A stretch of 64,000 nt of DNA from assembly GCF_021545335.1 (NCBI RefSeq), contig NZ_CP089312.1, positions 2,542,001-2,606,000 on the forward strand, written 5' to 3'. The notes under the pieces are model-generated. The model was not told the DNA's origin. It searched no databases and saw nothing but the letters and a program-made list of their open reading frames with translations. The DNA comes from Streptomyces sp. GQFP (lineage in GTDB: Bacteria; Actinomycetota; Actinomycetes; Streptomycetales; Streptomycetaceae). Positions 53,170-62,519 of this stretch are shown in pieces (position 1 is the first letter of the stretch; every line of letters starts with the position of its first letter). Both the position numbers and the translations under genes were made by a program.

Positions 53170-55092
53170 ATGACTGAACGGCTGAAGGGGTACTTCATGT
53201 CGATCGCGCTGACTCTCTGCTCCGCATTACTCGCCACCGCGGTGACGGCTCTCCCGGCAGGCGCGCATACCGGCGACTCGGCGGCGGCCTGGGAGGTGAA
53301 GGCCCCGCCCGGCTCCTCCCCCACGGCCGTCGTCGCGCTGGACCCGGCCGACGGCCACCCGACCCTCACCGTGAGACGCGCCGGCGAACAGGTCCTCGCC
53401 CCCTCGCCGCTGGGCCTGGTCACCGAACAGGCCGACTTCTCCAAGGGGTTGGAGTACGCGGGCCGCACGACCCGGACGGTCACCGAGCGCTATACGTCCA
53501 CAACGGGCAAGTCCCGCGAGCGGGTTGCCCGGATGACCGAGGCCCGCTTCCGCTTCCGTACGGCCGAGGGCGCCCGGCTCGACCTGCTGGTGCGGGTGGC
53601 CCGGGACGGCGTCGCCTATCGCTACGTCCTGCCGCGCAGCACCGGGAACGTCCTGCGCGAGGCCTCCGCCTTCACGCTCCCCACGGACAGCCAGGCGGTC
53701 GTCAACGCCTACCGTGCCGACAACGAACTCCCCTTCAAACGCTACGAGTCGGCGGCGACGGCACCGGCGGGCCCGTACTCGATGCAGGCTCTGTTCAACA
53801 CACCCGGCGGCTACGCGCTGATCGCGGAGTCGGACCTCAACGGCTCCTACGCGGGCGCCCACTTGACGCACGAGGCGAACTCACCGACGTACAAGGTTAG
53901 CCTCTGGAACGACGAACCCGTCGCTGTCGAGGGCTCGTTGAAGACGCCCTGGCGCACGATCGTCACCGGTGACCTGACCACCGTGACGGAGTCGACCCTC
54001 GTCGACGATCTCGCGCCGCCGTCCAAGGTCCGGGACACGTCCTGGATCAAGCCGGGCCCGGCCCTGTGGACCTGGCTCGCGGGCGGCAAGGAGGCCGGGC
54101 AGAGCCTGGCGGCGCAGAAGGAATACGTCGATTACGCGGCCGAGCGGAAGTGGCCGTACGAGGTCGTCGACGCGGGCTGGTACTACAAGCCCGGCGAGTG
54201 GGACGTCATCGACCCCGACTGGCAGACGAACAGCTGGATGCCGGAGCTGGTGCGGTACGCGGCGGCGAAGGGCGTCGGCGTCCAGGTCTGGCTGCACTAC
54301 ACGCTCCTCACCGACCCGGTGGAGCGCGAGAAGTGGCTTGGCACGCTGGCGAGTTGGGGCGTCAAGGGCGTGAAGATCGACTTCATGGACTCGGAGTCGC
54401 AGGAACGGATGCGCTGGTACGACGAGGCCCTGGAGTCGACGGCCCGTCACCACCTCCTCGTCAACTTCCACGGCTCCACGATCCCCAAGGGCATGCAGCG
54501 CACCTGGCCGCAGGTCATGACGATGGAGGGCGTGGGCGGCGAGGAGAAGCGCAACAACACGGCCGAGCAGCTGGCCGCACTCCCCTTCACCCGCAATGTG
54601 ATCGGCTCGATGGACTTCACCCCGGGTGCCTTCCACCGTCCGTTCCGCCCCAACGTGGCTTCCGACGCGGGTGAGTTGGGGCTGACGGTGCTGTACGAGT
54701 CGGGCATCCAGAACCTCGCCGGCACTCCGGAGTCGTACGAGGCGCGTCCCGAGGCCCGCAGTTACCTGGAGCAGTTGCCGGCGCGCTGGGAGGAGACACG
54801 GCTGCTGACCGGTGACCCGGGCCGGGCCGCCGTACTCGCCCGACGGGCGGCGGACGGACGGTGGTTCATCGGCGGTACGTTCGCGGGCGCGGCGCACACG
54901 GCGGACGTACCGCTGCGGCTCGGCGCCGGGCGCTGGCTGGTGGAGACGGTGACGGACGGTTCGGCGGGCCTGGTGCGCGGGACGCAGGTCGCGAAGGGCG
55001 GCGCGACCATCGCCGTACCGGTGATCGCGGACGGCGGCTTCGCCGCGCTGGCCTGCCGGTGGCACCCGGGCCGTACGACCTGCGAGAACTGA
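53170..55092 (+). CDS. Glycoside hydrolase family 97 protein, secreted
   Basis: 640 aa. Signal peptide (MSIALTLCSALLATAVTALPAGAHT, about residues 10-34). N-terminal beta-sandwich, then a (beta/alpha)8 barrel with WTWLAGGKEAGQSLAAQKEY, YEVVDAGWYY, GVKGVKIDFMDSESQERM (candidate catalytic Asp in KIDF), NFHGSTIPKGMQRTWPQVM and MEGVGGEEKRN. The C-terminal domain begins after GNIQNLAGTPE-like GIQNLAGTPESY. GH97 includes alpha-glucosidases and alpha-galactosidases; an Asp nucleophile in place of Glu suggests the retaining type, but substrate is not fixed by sequence. A second ATG at 53197 would begin MSIALTL. Confidence 0.88.
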   Translation: MTERLKGYFMSIALTLCSALLATAVTALPAGAHTGDSAAAWEVKAPPGSSPTAVVALDPADGHPTLTVRRAGEQVLAPSPLGLVTEQADFSKGLEYAGRTTRTVTERYTSTTGKSRERVARMTEARFRFRTAEGARLDLLVRVARDGVAYRYVLPRSTGNVLREASAFTLPTDSQAVVNAYRADNELPFKRYESAATAPAGPYSMQALFNTPGGYALIAESDLNGSYAGAHLTHEANSPTYKVSLWNDEPVAVEGSLKTPWRTIVTGDLTTVTESTLVDDLAPPSKVRDTSWIKPGPALWTWLAGGKEAGQSLAAQKEYVDYAAERKWPYEVVDAGWYYKPGEWDVIDPDWQTNSWMPELVRYAAAKGVGVQVWLHYTLLTDPVEREKWLGTLASWGVKGVKIDFMDSESQERMRWYDEALESTARHHLLVNFHGSTIPKGMQRTWPQVMTMEGVGGEEKRNNTAEQLAALPFTRNVIGSMDFTPGAFHRPFRPNVASDAGELGLTVLYESGIQNLAGTPESYEARPEARSYLEQLPARWEETRLLTGDPGRAAVLARRAADGRWFIGGTFAGAAHTADVPLRLGAGRWLVETVTDGSAGLVRGTQVAKGGATIAVPVIADGGFAALACRWHPGRTTCEN

Positions 55093-55952
55093 TCACAGTA
55101 TTGATGCGACCGCCTGCCGGAAGCCGGTCGGATCCTCGACCCAGGGGAGATGACCGGCCTCCGGCAGGACCGCCCTGCGTACGCGTGGCAGGGCCCGCTC
55201 CAGGGAGTCCACCGCCGTTCGGGGGCGGATGTCCGCCGGCCCGTCGACGATGACCACGGGGACGTCGAGCGCCCGGCAGCGGTCGTACAGGTCGGGAGTG
55301 CCCCAGATCAGCTTCCGCTCGGCGTTGAAGGCCTGGTTGCAGGCGAAGTTGACGCCGAACCAGGGTTCGGCCATGCGCCGCGCATCTCCAACGCCCGCTC
55401 CCGGTCCGGGAATTCGGCCGACCACCGCAGTACGGCGACCTCCCGCGCCTCCGCGTCCGACAGCTGCGACCGACGGTCCGTCAACTCGCCCCAGCGGGCG
55501 AGGAGTTCGGGCGACTCGGCAAGCCGGGCGCGGAAGTTGCGATGGTGGGCGTCGTGCCAGTCGGCGTCCGGGCCGATTCCCGTACCGCTCACATAGACGA
55601 GGGCCCGGACCCGCTCGGGATGGGTCAGCGCGTAGGTGAGGGCGAGCTGCGCGCCCCAGGAGTGCCCGAGCAGGGTCATCCGTTCCAGGCCGAAGTGGGC
55701 CCGTACGGCGTCGAGATCGGCGACTGCCTGCTCGCTCGTCCAGGGCCCGTCGGACGGGTCCGAGCGGCCACAGCCGCGTTGGTCCCAGCGGATCACCGAG
55801 GCCAGGTCGCCGAGGAGTTCGGTGACGTCCTCGAACATGTCCCACAGGCCGGGCCCGCCGTGGCACAGCACCAGCGGCTCCGCGCCGCGCCCCGAACGAC
55901 GGGCCCACAGCCCGGTCCCGTCACTGGTCAGCACACTCTCCGTCCAGGTCAT
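55093..55952 (-). pseudogene. Frameshifted alpha/beta hydrolase (proline iminopeptidase-like)
   Basis: The N-terminal part (MTWTESVLTSDGTGLWARRS, LVLCHGGPGLWDMFEDV, nucleophile elbow LLGHSWGAQLAL) is in one frame until about 55385. The C-terminal part (ARRMAEPWFGVNFACNQAF, VPVVIVDGPADIRP, LPEAGHLPWVEDPTGF with the catalytic Asp and His) is in another frame. Joined, they make a normal ~285-aa hydrolase. A 1-2 nt indel near 55370-55395 explains it. Either a recent pseudogene or a sequencing error. Confidence 0.75.
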
Positions 55953-55996
55953 GGGCCGAAGTCTGCCCGGCCCACGACCTGTTGTGCGAGGGCGAT

Positions 55997-57628
55997 TCAA
56001 CCCATGTGCGGGTACGTGTAGTCGGTCGGGGCGACCAGGGTCTCCTTGATGGCGCGGGTCAGGGTCCAGCGCATCAGGTTCTGGGGGGCGCCCGCCTTGT
56101 CGTTGGTGCCGGACGCGCGTCCGCCGCCGAACGGCTGCTGGCCGACGACCGCGCCGGTCGACTTGTCGTTGATGTAGAAGTTGCCGGCCGCGTAGCGCAG
56201 CTTCTCCATCGTGTACGCGGCTGCCGCGCGGTCACCGGAGATGACCGAGCCGGTCAGGGCGTAGTCGGACACGGACTCCATCTGGGTCAGCATCTCGTCG
56301 TACGCCCCGTCCTCATAGACGTGCACGGCCAGGAACGGGCCGAAGTACTCCGTCGTGAAGACCTCGTTGGCCGGGTCCGTGCACTCCACGACCGTCGGGC
56401 GGACGAAGTAGCCGACCGAGTCGTCGTACGAGCCGCCCGCCACGATCGTGCACGTCGGGTCGGCCTTCGCGCGGTCGATGGCGGCCTTGTTCTTGGCGAA
56501 GGCCCGCTCATCGATGACGGCGCCGATGAAGTTGGACAGGTCGGTGACGTCACCCATGGTCAAGTAGTCGACCTCGGCGGCGAATTCCTCACGGAAACCG
56601 TCGTTCCAGATGGACGCGGGGATGTAGGCGCGGGAGGTCGCGCTGCACTTCTGGCCCTGGTACTCGAAGGCGCCTCGGGTGAGGGCCGTCTTCAACACCG
56701 CCCTGTCCGCGCTCGGGTGGGCGACCACGAAGTCCTTGCCGCCGGTCTCGCCGACGAGCCGCGGGTACGAGCGGTACTTCTCGATGTTCGAGCCGATCGT
56801 CTTCCACAGGTACTGGAAGGTCTTGGTCGAACCGGTGAAGTGGATGCCGGCCAGGTCCCGGTGCTCCAGGGCCACCTTGGAGACCTCGATGCCGTCACCG
56901 GTGACCAGGTTGATGACGCCCTTGGGAAGACCTGCCTCCTCCAGCAGCTGCATGAGGAGGACAGCGGCATGGGTCTGCGTCGGGGACGGCTTCCACACGA
57001 CCACGTTGCCCATCAGCGCGGGCGCGGTCGGCAGATTGCCCGCGATCGCCGTGAAGTTGAAGGGCGTGATCGCGTAGACGAAGCCTTCGAGGGGGCGGTG
57101 GTCGAGGCGGTTCCAGACGCCCGGGGAGTTGGCGGGCGGCTGCTCGGCGAGCAGGTCGCGGGCGTACTTGACGTTGAAGCGCCAGAAGTCGATCAGCTCG
57201 CAGGCGGAGTCGATCTCGGCCTGCTGGGCGGTCTTCGACTGGCCGAGCATGGTGGACGCGGCGAGGGTCTCGCGCCAGGGTCCTGCCAGGAGTTCGGCGG
57301 CGCGCAGGATGATCGCGGCGCGGTCGTCGAACGCCATCGCGCGCCAGGCGGGGGCCGCTGCGAGGGCCGCGTCGATCGCGTCCTGGGCGTCCTGCTGGGT
57401 GGCGTTGGCGTAGGTGCCGAGGCGGGCCTTGTGGTTGTGCGGCTGCACGACGTCGACCCGCTCGCCGCCGCCCATGCGCCGCTCGCCGCCGATGGTCATC
57501 GGCAGGTCGACGGGGTTCTCGGCCAGCTCCTTCAGCTTGGCTTCGAGCCGCGCGCGCTCGGGCGATCCGGGGGCGTAGCCGTGCACCGGCTCGTTGACGG
57601 GGGTGGGGACCTGGGTGACGGCGTCCAT
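55997..57628 (-). CDS. pruA: L-glutamate gamma-semialdehyde (1-pyrroline-5-carboxylate) dehydrogenase
   Basis: 543 aa NAD-dependent aldehyde dehydrogenase, second step of proline breakdown to glutamate. FTGSTKTFQYLWKTIG (NAD-binding), LVGETGGKDFVV (catalytic Glu) and FEYQGQKCSATSRAYI (catalytic Cys) are intact; C-terminal GQQPFGGGRASGTNDKAG is typical. ATG 57628. 32 bp downstream of putB in the same operon. Confidence 0.95.
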   Translation of the reverse strand: MDAVTQVPTPVNEPVHGYAPGSPERARLEAKLKELAENPVDLPMTIGGERRMGGGERVDVVQPHNHKARLGTYANATQQDAQDAIDAALAAAPAWRAMAFDDRAAIILRAAELLAGPWRETLAASTMLGQSKTAQQAEIDSACELIDFWRFNVKYARDLLAEQPPANSPGVWNRLDHRPLEGFVYAITPFNFTAIAGNLPTAPALMGNVVVWKPSPTQTHAAVLLMQLLEEAGLPKGVINLVTGDGIEVSKVALEHRDLAGIHFTGSTKTFQYLWKTIGSNIEKYRSYPRLVGETGGKDFVVAHPSADRAVLKTALTRGAFEYQGQKCSATSRAYIPASIWNDGFREEFAAEVDYLTMGDVTDLSNFIGAVIDERAFAKNKAAIDRAKADPTCTIVAGGSYDDSVGYFVRPTVVECTDPANEVFTTEYFGPFLAVHVYEDGAYDEMLTQMESVSDYALTGSVISGDRAAAAYTMEKLRYAAGNFYINDKSTGAVVGQQPFGGGRASGTNDKAGAPQNLMRWTLTRAIKETLVAPTDYTYPHMG

Positions 57629-57660
57629 GGTGTCCGTAACTCCTTTGCGAGCGGGGGGTT

Positions 57661-58587
57661 TCAGCCCTTGGTGAGGATCGAGCGGCCGAAGAACAGCAGG
57701 TTGGCGGGGCGTTCAGCGAGCCGCCGCATGAAGTACCCGTACCAGTCCGTCCCGTACGCCGTGTAGACGCGCATCCGGTGCCCCTCTGCGGCGAGGCGCA
57801 GATGCTCGTCGCTCCTGATCCCGTACAGCATCTGGAACTCGTACTCGTCGGGCTTGCGGCTCGCGCGGCGGGCGAGTTCCTGGGCGATGGAGATGAGGCG
57901 GGGGTCGTGGGACCCGATCATCGGGTACCCGGTGCCCTCCATCAGGATGCGGAGGATCCGGACGTACGCCTTGTCGGTCTCGGACTTCTGCTGGTAGGCG
58001 ACCTCGGCGGGCTCCTTGTACGCGCCCTTCACGAGCCGTACGCGGCTGCCGTTGTCGGCGAGGCGGCGGGCGTCGGCCTCGGTGCGGTACAGGTAGGCCT
58101 GGATGACGCAGCCGGTCTGCGGGAAGTCCTTACGGAGTTCGTCGTGGATGGCGAACATCGAGTCCAGGGTGGTGTGGTCCTCCGCGTCCAGGGTGACCGT
58201 CGTACCGATCGCGGCTGCCGCCTCGACGACGGGCCGGATGTTGGCGAGGGCCAGGTCGTGGCCGCCCTCCAGTGCCTGGCCGAAGAGCGACAGCTTGACG
58301 GACATCTCGGCGCGGGTGCCGAGGTCCAGTTCGCCGAGCCGTTCGACCAGCTCCAGGTAGGCGTCCCGGGCGGCGGCGGCCTGCTCGGGGGTGGTGATGT
58401 CCTCGCCGACCACGTCCAGGGTGACTTCCAGGCCCCGGCCGGTGAGGTCCTGGACGATCGGGACGACGTCGTCGACCGTCTCGCCGGGGATGAAGCGGTC
58501 GACGACCGGCCTGGTCACCGGGGCGGCCGAGATCACTCGGCGCATCCGGTCGCTGCGCGAGGCGGCGAGAATCACGGGACCCAGCAC
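57661..58587 (-). CDS. putB: Proline dehydrogenase (monofunctional)
   Basis: 308 aa FAD-dependent PRODH, oxidising proline to pyrroline-5-carboxylate. LGPVILAASRSDRMRRVI is the start; GTG 58587 has GGAGG upstream, and an extension to 58686 is rejected. VRLVKGAYKEPAEVAYQQKSETD, LYGIRSDEHLRLA and VYTAYGTDWYGYFMRRLAERPANL are the flavin/substrate-site signatures. Operon with pruA; divergent from a PucR-family regulator. Confidence 0.93.
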   Translation of the reverse strand: MLGPVILAASRSDRMRRVISAAPVTRPVVDRFIPGETVDDVVPIVQDLTGRGLEVTLDVVGEDITTPEQAAAARDAYLELVERLGELDLGTRAEMSVKLSLFGQALEGGHDLALANIRPVVEAAAAIGTTVTLDAEDHTTLDSMFAIHDELRKDFPQTGCVIQAYLYRTEADARRLADNGSRVRLVKGAYKEPAEVAYQQKSETDKAYVRILRILMEGTGYPMIGSHDPRLISIAQELARRASRKPDEYEFQMLYGIRSDEHLRLAAEGHRMRVYTAYGTDWYGYFMRRLAERPANLLFFGRSILTKG

Positions 58588-58738
58588 GGGGCACCTCCAC
58601 AAAAGGCCGGTAAACGGAGAACCACCGTGAAATCTAAGGATCCCTCCGATCGTCAGCCATCGACAGCTGTCACGCATCCGTGCCACGGATCTCAGACAGA
58701 TGTATGAAGGTGAGCATCGGGCAGGGGAGAATGGGCGG

Positions 58739-59914
58739 GTGACTGCCGATGCCGCCTCCTCCCACCACGCCGGTGACTACCAGGACCTCGTCGACGAGAT
58801 CTCGGAGCTGCTCGGGGCGCCCGCGACCCTGGAGAACCGGGGTTTCGAGCTGATCGCGTTCGGCGCGTACGACAGTGAGGGCGAGCTGGACGAGTCGGCG
58901 CTGGATCCTGTACGCACGCGCTCGATCCTCACCCGGCGCTCGACGACGGTGGTCCGGGAGTGGTTCGAGGGCTTCGGGATCACCCGGGCGACGGGGCCGG
59001 TGCGCATCCCGCCCACCCCCGAGGCGGGGGTCTACCGGGGACGGATCTGTCTCCCGGTACGCCATCGGGGTGTCGTCCTCGGCTATGTCTGGCTGCTGGA
59101 CGACGACCCGGGCCCGTCCGACGCCCAGCTGGCCACGGCCATGGCGGTGACGGCGCGGATCGGCGCGCTGCTGGCGGACGAGGCGCAGCACGGCACGGAT
59201 CTGACCCGTGAGCTGCGGGCCGTCCTCACGGCGGAGCGCGACTGGCAGCGGGACACGGCGATCGCGGAACTCCGTACGGCGCTCGGGCCGCGGGCCGACG
59301 CTCCCCACACGCTGATCTGTGTGGCCCCCTGGCCGTCGTCCGACGCGCCCTCCGTGCGTACGGTGCAGGGTGCGACGGCCCTGTGCACGATGCCGTGGGG
59401 GACCTCGGCCCAGTCCCTGGCGGTGCTGCTCCGGCTGCGCGCACCGGACACGCTGACGCCGGCGACGACAGCGGCGGGGCGGTTGCTGGAGCGGGCGGGT
59501 GAGCGGGGCGGGGCCGGCATCGCGGCGGCGCGGGTCGGTCTGGCGGAGCTGGGGGCGGCCTGGCGGGAGGCGTCGGCGGCGGCGCGGGCGGTGGGCGCGG
59601 AACCGGGGCTCGGCCCGGTCGCGGAGTGGCGGACGATCGGCCCGTACCGCCTGCTGACGGCACTCCCCCCGGACGCGACCCACGACCCGGCGGTCACCCC
59701 GCTGCTCTCCCCCGCCCATCGCGAACTGGCCCGCACGGCCGAGACGTATCTCGACTGCGCGGGCCAGGCGACACGTACGGCGGCGGCGCTGGGCATCCAC
59801 CGCCAGACCCTGTACTACCGCCTGTCCCGGGTGGAGCGGTTGACGGGCCTGGATCTGGACGAGGGCGAGGACAGGCTGTTGCTGCACATGGCGCTGAAGG
59901 GGGCGCGGCTGTGA
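58739..59914 (+). CDS. PucR-family regulator, likely activator of proline catabolism
   Basis: 391 aa. N-terminal sensory region ([20 protein letters not shown], then a GAF-like [24 protein letters not shown]), then the C-terminal PucR helix-turn-helix [43 protein letters not shown] 58739 ([12 protein letters not shown]) sits behind ggggaga; a longer start at 58700 is possible. Divergent from putB-pruA, the position of the Streptomyces proline-responsive activator (PutR); control of these genes is inferred. Confidence 0.88.
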   Translation: MTADAASSHHAGDYQDLVDEISELLGAPATLENRGFELIAFGAYDSEGELDESALDPVRTRSILTRRSTTVVREWFEGFGITRATGPVRIPPTPEAGVYRGRICLPVRHRGVVLGYVWLLDDDPGPSDAQLATAMAVTARIGALLADEAQHGTDLTRELRAVLTAERDWQRDTAIAELRTALGPRADAPHTLICVAPWPSSDAPSVRTVQGATALCTMPWGTSAQSLAVLLRLRAPDTLTPATTAAGRLLERAGERGGAGIAAARVGLAELGAAWREASAAARAVGAEPGLGPVAEWRTIGPYRLLTALPPDATHDPAVTPLLSPAHRELARTAETYLDCAGQATRTAAALGIHRQTLYYRLSRVERLTGLDLDEGEDRLLLHMALKGARL

Positions 59915-60023
59915 CCGCAGGCTGTTCGGCCGGCCCCGCCTGTCGGAGTTCCGTCGGTCCGGACAGCCGCCGGGCGAAATCCGTCGCCCGGCCGACGGGT
60001 TCCGGCCAGCCCGCCACCCCGGA

Positions 60024-60614
60024 TCAGCCCGCCGCCTCCGCCGACGCCCCGATCACCCGCCGCAGTCCTTCGGTGAGCTGATCCGCGGTCGGCGCCGTGG
60101 CCGGATCGAAGACCCACTGGGTGATCAGCCCGGTCATCAGGGTGTTGTAGAACTTGCCGACGGAGTCGACGTCCTCTTCCGGGACGTCCTCCTCGCGGCC
60201 ACCGAGGAACAGCGGGATGATCCCGCGCGCCGCCTCACGCTGGGCCAGCGCCAAGTGGTCGCGGACCGCGGGCAGTTGATCCCCCATGGCCACGATCTCC
60301 ACACTGAGTCGCCACAGCGAACCGGGCCTCTGCATCGTGCCGATGATGTTCGACCAGACATCCTGGAACCGGTCGAGCGAGCCGGGCTCACTGCCCTCGG
60401 CCGGCCCCACGGCAGGCGCGAAGTCGTCGGAGAGCTCCTCCACCAGGGAGACGTACGCCTCCGCGAGGAGCTTGTCCTTCGAGCCGTAGTGGTAGCCGAT
60501 GGACGCCAGGTTGGTCCCCGACTCCTTGACGATGTCGCGCGCGGTCGTGCGCACGAACCCCTTCTCCAGCAGGCAGCGCCTGGCGCCTTCGAGCAGATCC
60601 TCACGGTGTCCCAT
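60024..60614 (-). CDS. TetR-family repressor
   Basis: 196 aa. Helix-turn-helix ARRCLLEKGFVRTTARDIVKESGTNLASIGYHYGSKDKLLAEAY (about residues 10-55). The C-terminal effector domain is unconserved, with an acidic EEDVPEEDVDS loop. Divergent from the MFS exporter; probably represses it and itself. Confidence 0.92.
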   Translation of the reverse strand: MGHREDLLEGARRCLLEKGFVRTTARDIVKESGTNLASIGYHYGSKDKLLAEAYVSLVEELSDDFAPAVGPAEGSEPGSLDRFQDVWSNIIGTMQRPGSLWRLSVEIVAMGDQLPAVRDHLALAQREAARGIIPLFLGGREEDVPEEDVDSVGKFYNTLMTGLITQWVFDPATAPTADQLTEGLRRVIGASAEAAG

Positions 60615-60642
60615 GCGGCCACCCTACCCGCGATCCATACAA

Positions 60643-60679
60643 CCGTCCTAGACAACCGATTTACACACCCGTCCTAGAC
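60643..60679. promoter_or_regulatory. Candidate TetR operator, duplicated
   Basis: ccgtcctagac occurs at 60643-60653 and again at 60669-60679, 26 bp apart; each half contains the dyad cgtc-cta-gac(g). It lies in the 96 bp gap between the divergent genes. Binding is inferred. Confidence 0.6.
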
Positions 60680-60710
60680 GAACGTTTAAAACACCCGTAC
60701 ATTGCTCGCC

Positions 60711-62216
60711 ATGACGAACCCGACCTGCATGACGACCTCCCCCGGCCCCCGGGCCGGCCGCCGCGAATGGACCGCGCTCGGCGTGCTGATGCTGCCGCTG
60801 CTGCTGGTCTCGATGGACGTCTCCGTCCTCTACTTCGCGGTCCCCGCGATCAGCGCGGACCTGGCCCCGACCGGCACCCAGCAACTCTGGATCTTCGACA
60901 TCTACGCCTTCGTCCTGGCCGGCCTGCTGATGACGATGGGCTCCCTGGGCGACCGCGTCGGCCGCCGCAGGCTCCTCCTCATCGGCGCCGCCGCCTTCGG
61001 CGCGGGCTCCCTGCTCGCCGCGTACGCGAACAGTGCCGAGACCCTGATCGGGGCCCGCGCGGTCCTCGGCATCGGCGGCGCGACCCTGATGCCGTCGACG
61101 ATGGCCCTGATCCGCACGATGTTCCGCGACCCCGGCCAGCGCGCCAAGGCGATCGGCATGTGGTCCGGTGTGATGACCGGCGGCGTCGCCCTCGGCTCGG
61201 TGATGAGCGGACTGCTCGTCGAGTACTTCTGGTGGGGCTCGGTCTTCCTGGTCAACCTGCCCGCGATGGCCCTGCTCCTGATCCTGGGCCCGGCCCTGCT
61301 CCCCGAGTCGAAGACCACGAACCCCGGCCGCTTCGACCTCCTCAGCGTCCCCCTGTCGATGGCGGCGGTCCTCCCCGTGATCTACGGCCTCAAGGAGATC
61401 GCGGCGGAGGGCTGGCACACGCGGTACGTCATGTCGGTCACCGTCGGCCTGTTCTTCGCGTACCTCTTCGTCCAGCGCCAGCGCACGGCCGCCTCACCGC
61501 TCATCTCCCCCGCGCTGTTCCGGGGGCGGGGCTTCGGCCCGGCCGTCTCCCTGAACCTGATCTCGGCGTTCGGGATGATGGGCTCGGCGTACTTCACCAC
61601 GCAGTACCTCCAGTCGGTGCTGGGCAAGAGCTCCCTGGAGGCCGCGCTGTGGGGCCTGTTGCCGACGGTCCTGGTCGGTGTCGCGGCCCCCGTCGCCGCG
61701 GCCCTGGTCCAGCGGGGCGTACCGCGCGCCCATGTCGTCGCCGGCGGCTTCGTGACGGCGGCCTGCGGATACGGGCTGCTGGCCCTGGTGGGCACCGACT
61801 CCCTGTGGCTGGTCCTGGCCGGCGCGGGCGTCCTCGCGGCCGGCATCGTCACCGTGATGTCCCAGCTGATGGACCTGGGCCTGAGCACCGCCCCGGTCGA
61901 CAAGGCGGGCACCGCGGCCTCCCTGCTGGAGACGGGCGCGGAGTTCGGCGGCGCGCTGGGCATGGCCGTACTGGGCTCGATCGGTACGGCGGTCTACCGC
62001 CACGGCATCCCGTCCTCGGCGCCCGCCCCGGCCCAGGAGACCCTGGGCGGCGCGCTGGCGGTGGCCCAGCAGCTTCCGGCGCGCACGGGAGACGCGCTGG
62101 TCATGGCGGCGAGGGAGGCGTACGTCCACGGGATGCAGGCGGCTGCGGTCGCGGGGGTGGTGGTGTTGCTGGGGGCGGCGGTGCTGGCGTTGAAGGTGAA
62201 AACGCCGGACGAGTGA
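60711..62216 (+). CDS. MFS transporter, DHA2/EmrB-QacA type (14 helices)
   Basis: 501 aa. LGVLMLPLLLVSMDVSVLYFAVPAISADL is the QacA-type first helix; motif A MGSLGDRVGRRRLLLIGAA; motif C-like GMWSGVMTGGVALGSVMSGLLVEY; 13-14 predicted helices. ATG 60711 starts MTNPTCMTTSPG; a start 9 bp earlier is possible. Substrates are typically cationic drugs or secondary metabolites. Controlled by the divergent TetR gene. Confidence 0.92.
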   Translation: MTNPTCMTTSPGPRAGRREWTALGVLMLPLLLVSMDVSVLYFAVPAISADLAPTGTQQLWIFDIYAFVLAGLLMTMGSLGDRVGRRRLLLIGAAAFGAGSLLAAYANSAETLIGARAVLGIGGATLMPSTMALIRTMFRDPGQRAKAIGMWSGVMTGGVALGSVMSGLLVEYFWWGSVFLVNLPAMALLLILGPALLPESKTTNPGRFDLLSVPLSMAAVLPVIYGLKEIAAEGWHTRYVMSVTVGLFFAYLFVQRQRTAASPLISPALFRGRGFGPAVSLNLISAFGMMGSAYFTTQYLQSVLGKSSLEAALWGLLPTVLVGVAAPVAAALVQRGVPRAHVVAGGFVTAACGYGLLALVGTDSLWLVLAGAGVLAAGIVTVMSQLMDLGLSTAPVDKAGTAASLLETGAEFGGALGMAVLGSIGTAVYRHGIPSSAPAPAQETLGGALAVAQQLPARTGDALVMAAREAYVHGMQAAAVAGVVVLLGAAVLALKVKTPDE

Positions 62217-62236
62217 GGGGCCTCGGCTCGTCGCGC

Positions 62237-62340
62237 TTTTTCTCGCCCCCGCCGCCCCTACCCGTCCCATCCCTGGGGGCTGCGCCCCCAGACCCCCCTT
62301 TCGGCCTGAACGGCCTCGTCCTCAAACGCCGGACGGGCTG
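62237..62340 (+). repeat. ~100 bp dispersed repeat (copy 2)
   Basis: Near-identical to 40373-40476, including ctgggggctgcgcccccag and tcaaacgccggacgggct. Immediately follows the MFS gene. Confidence 0.85.
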
Positions 62341-62435
62341 GGGTGCCTGGGCTCGGCTCACAGCAGCCGCGCCGGTCACCCCAGCCAACCCGCTTTCGGC
62401 TGGGGGTCCGGGGGGTATCCCCCGGGAGATGCAGT

Positions 62436-62506
62436 AGCCCGTCCGGCGTTTGAGGACAAGGCCCGTTCAGGGCCGACAGCGGGGGCCTGGGGGCGGCAGC
62501 CCCCAG
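62436..62506 (-). repeat. Inverted partial copy of the dispersed repeat
   Basis: agcccgtccggcgtttgagg then acaaggcccgttcagggccg ... ggcggcagcccccag is the reverse complement of the preceding repeat with some divergence. The two copies form a large inverted repeat between the convergent MFS and serA genes and may act as a bidirectional terminator. Confidence 0.75.
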
Positions 62507-62519
62507 ACGACGGTCACCC

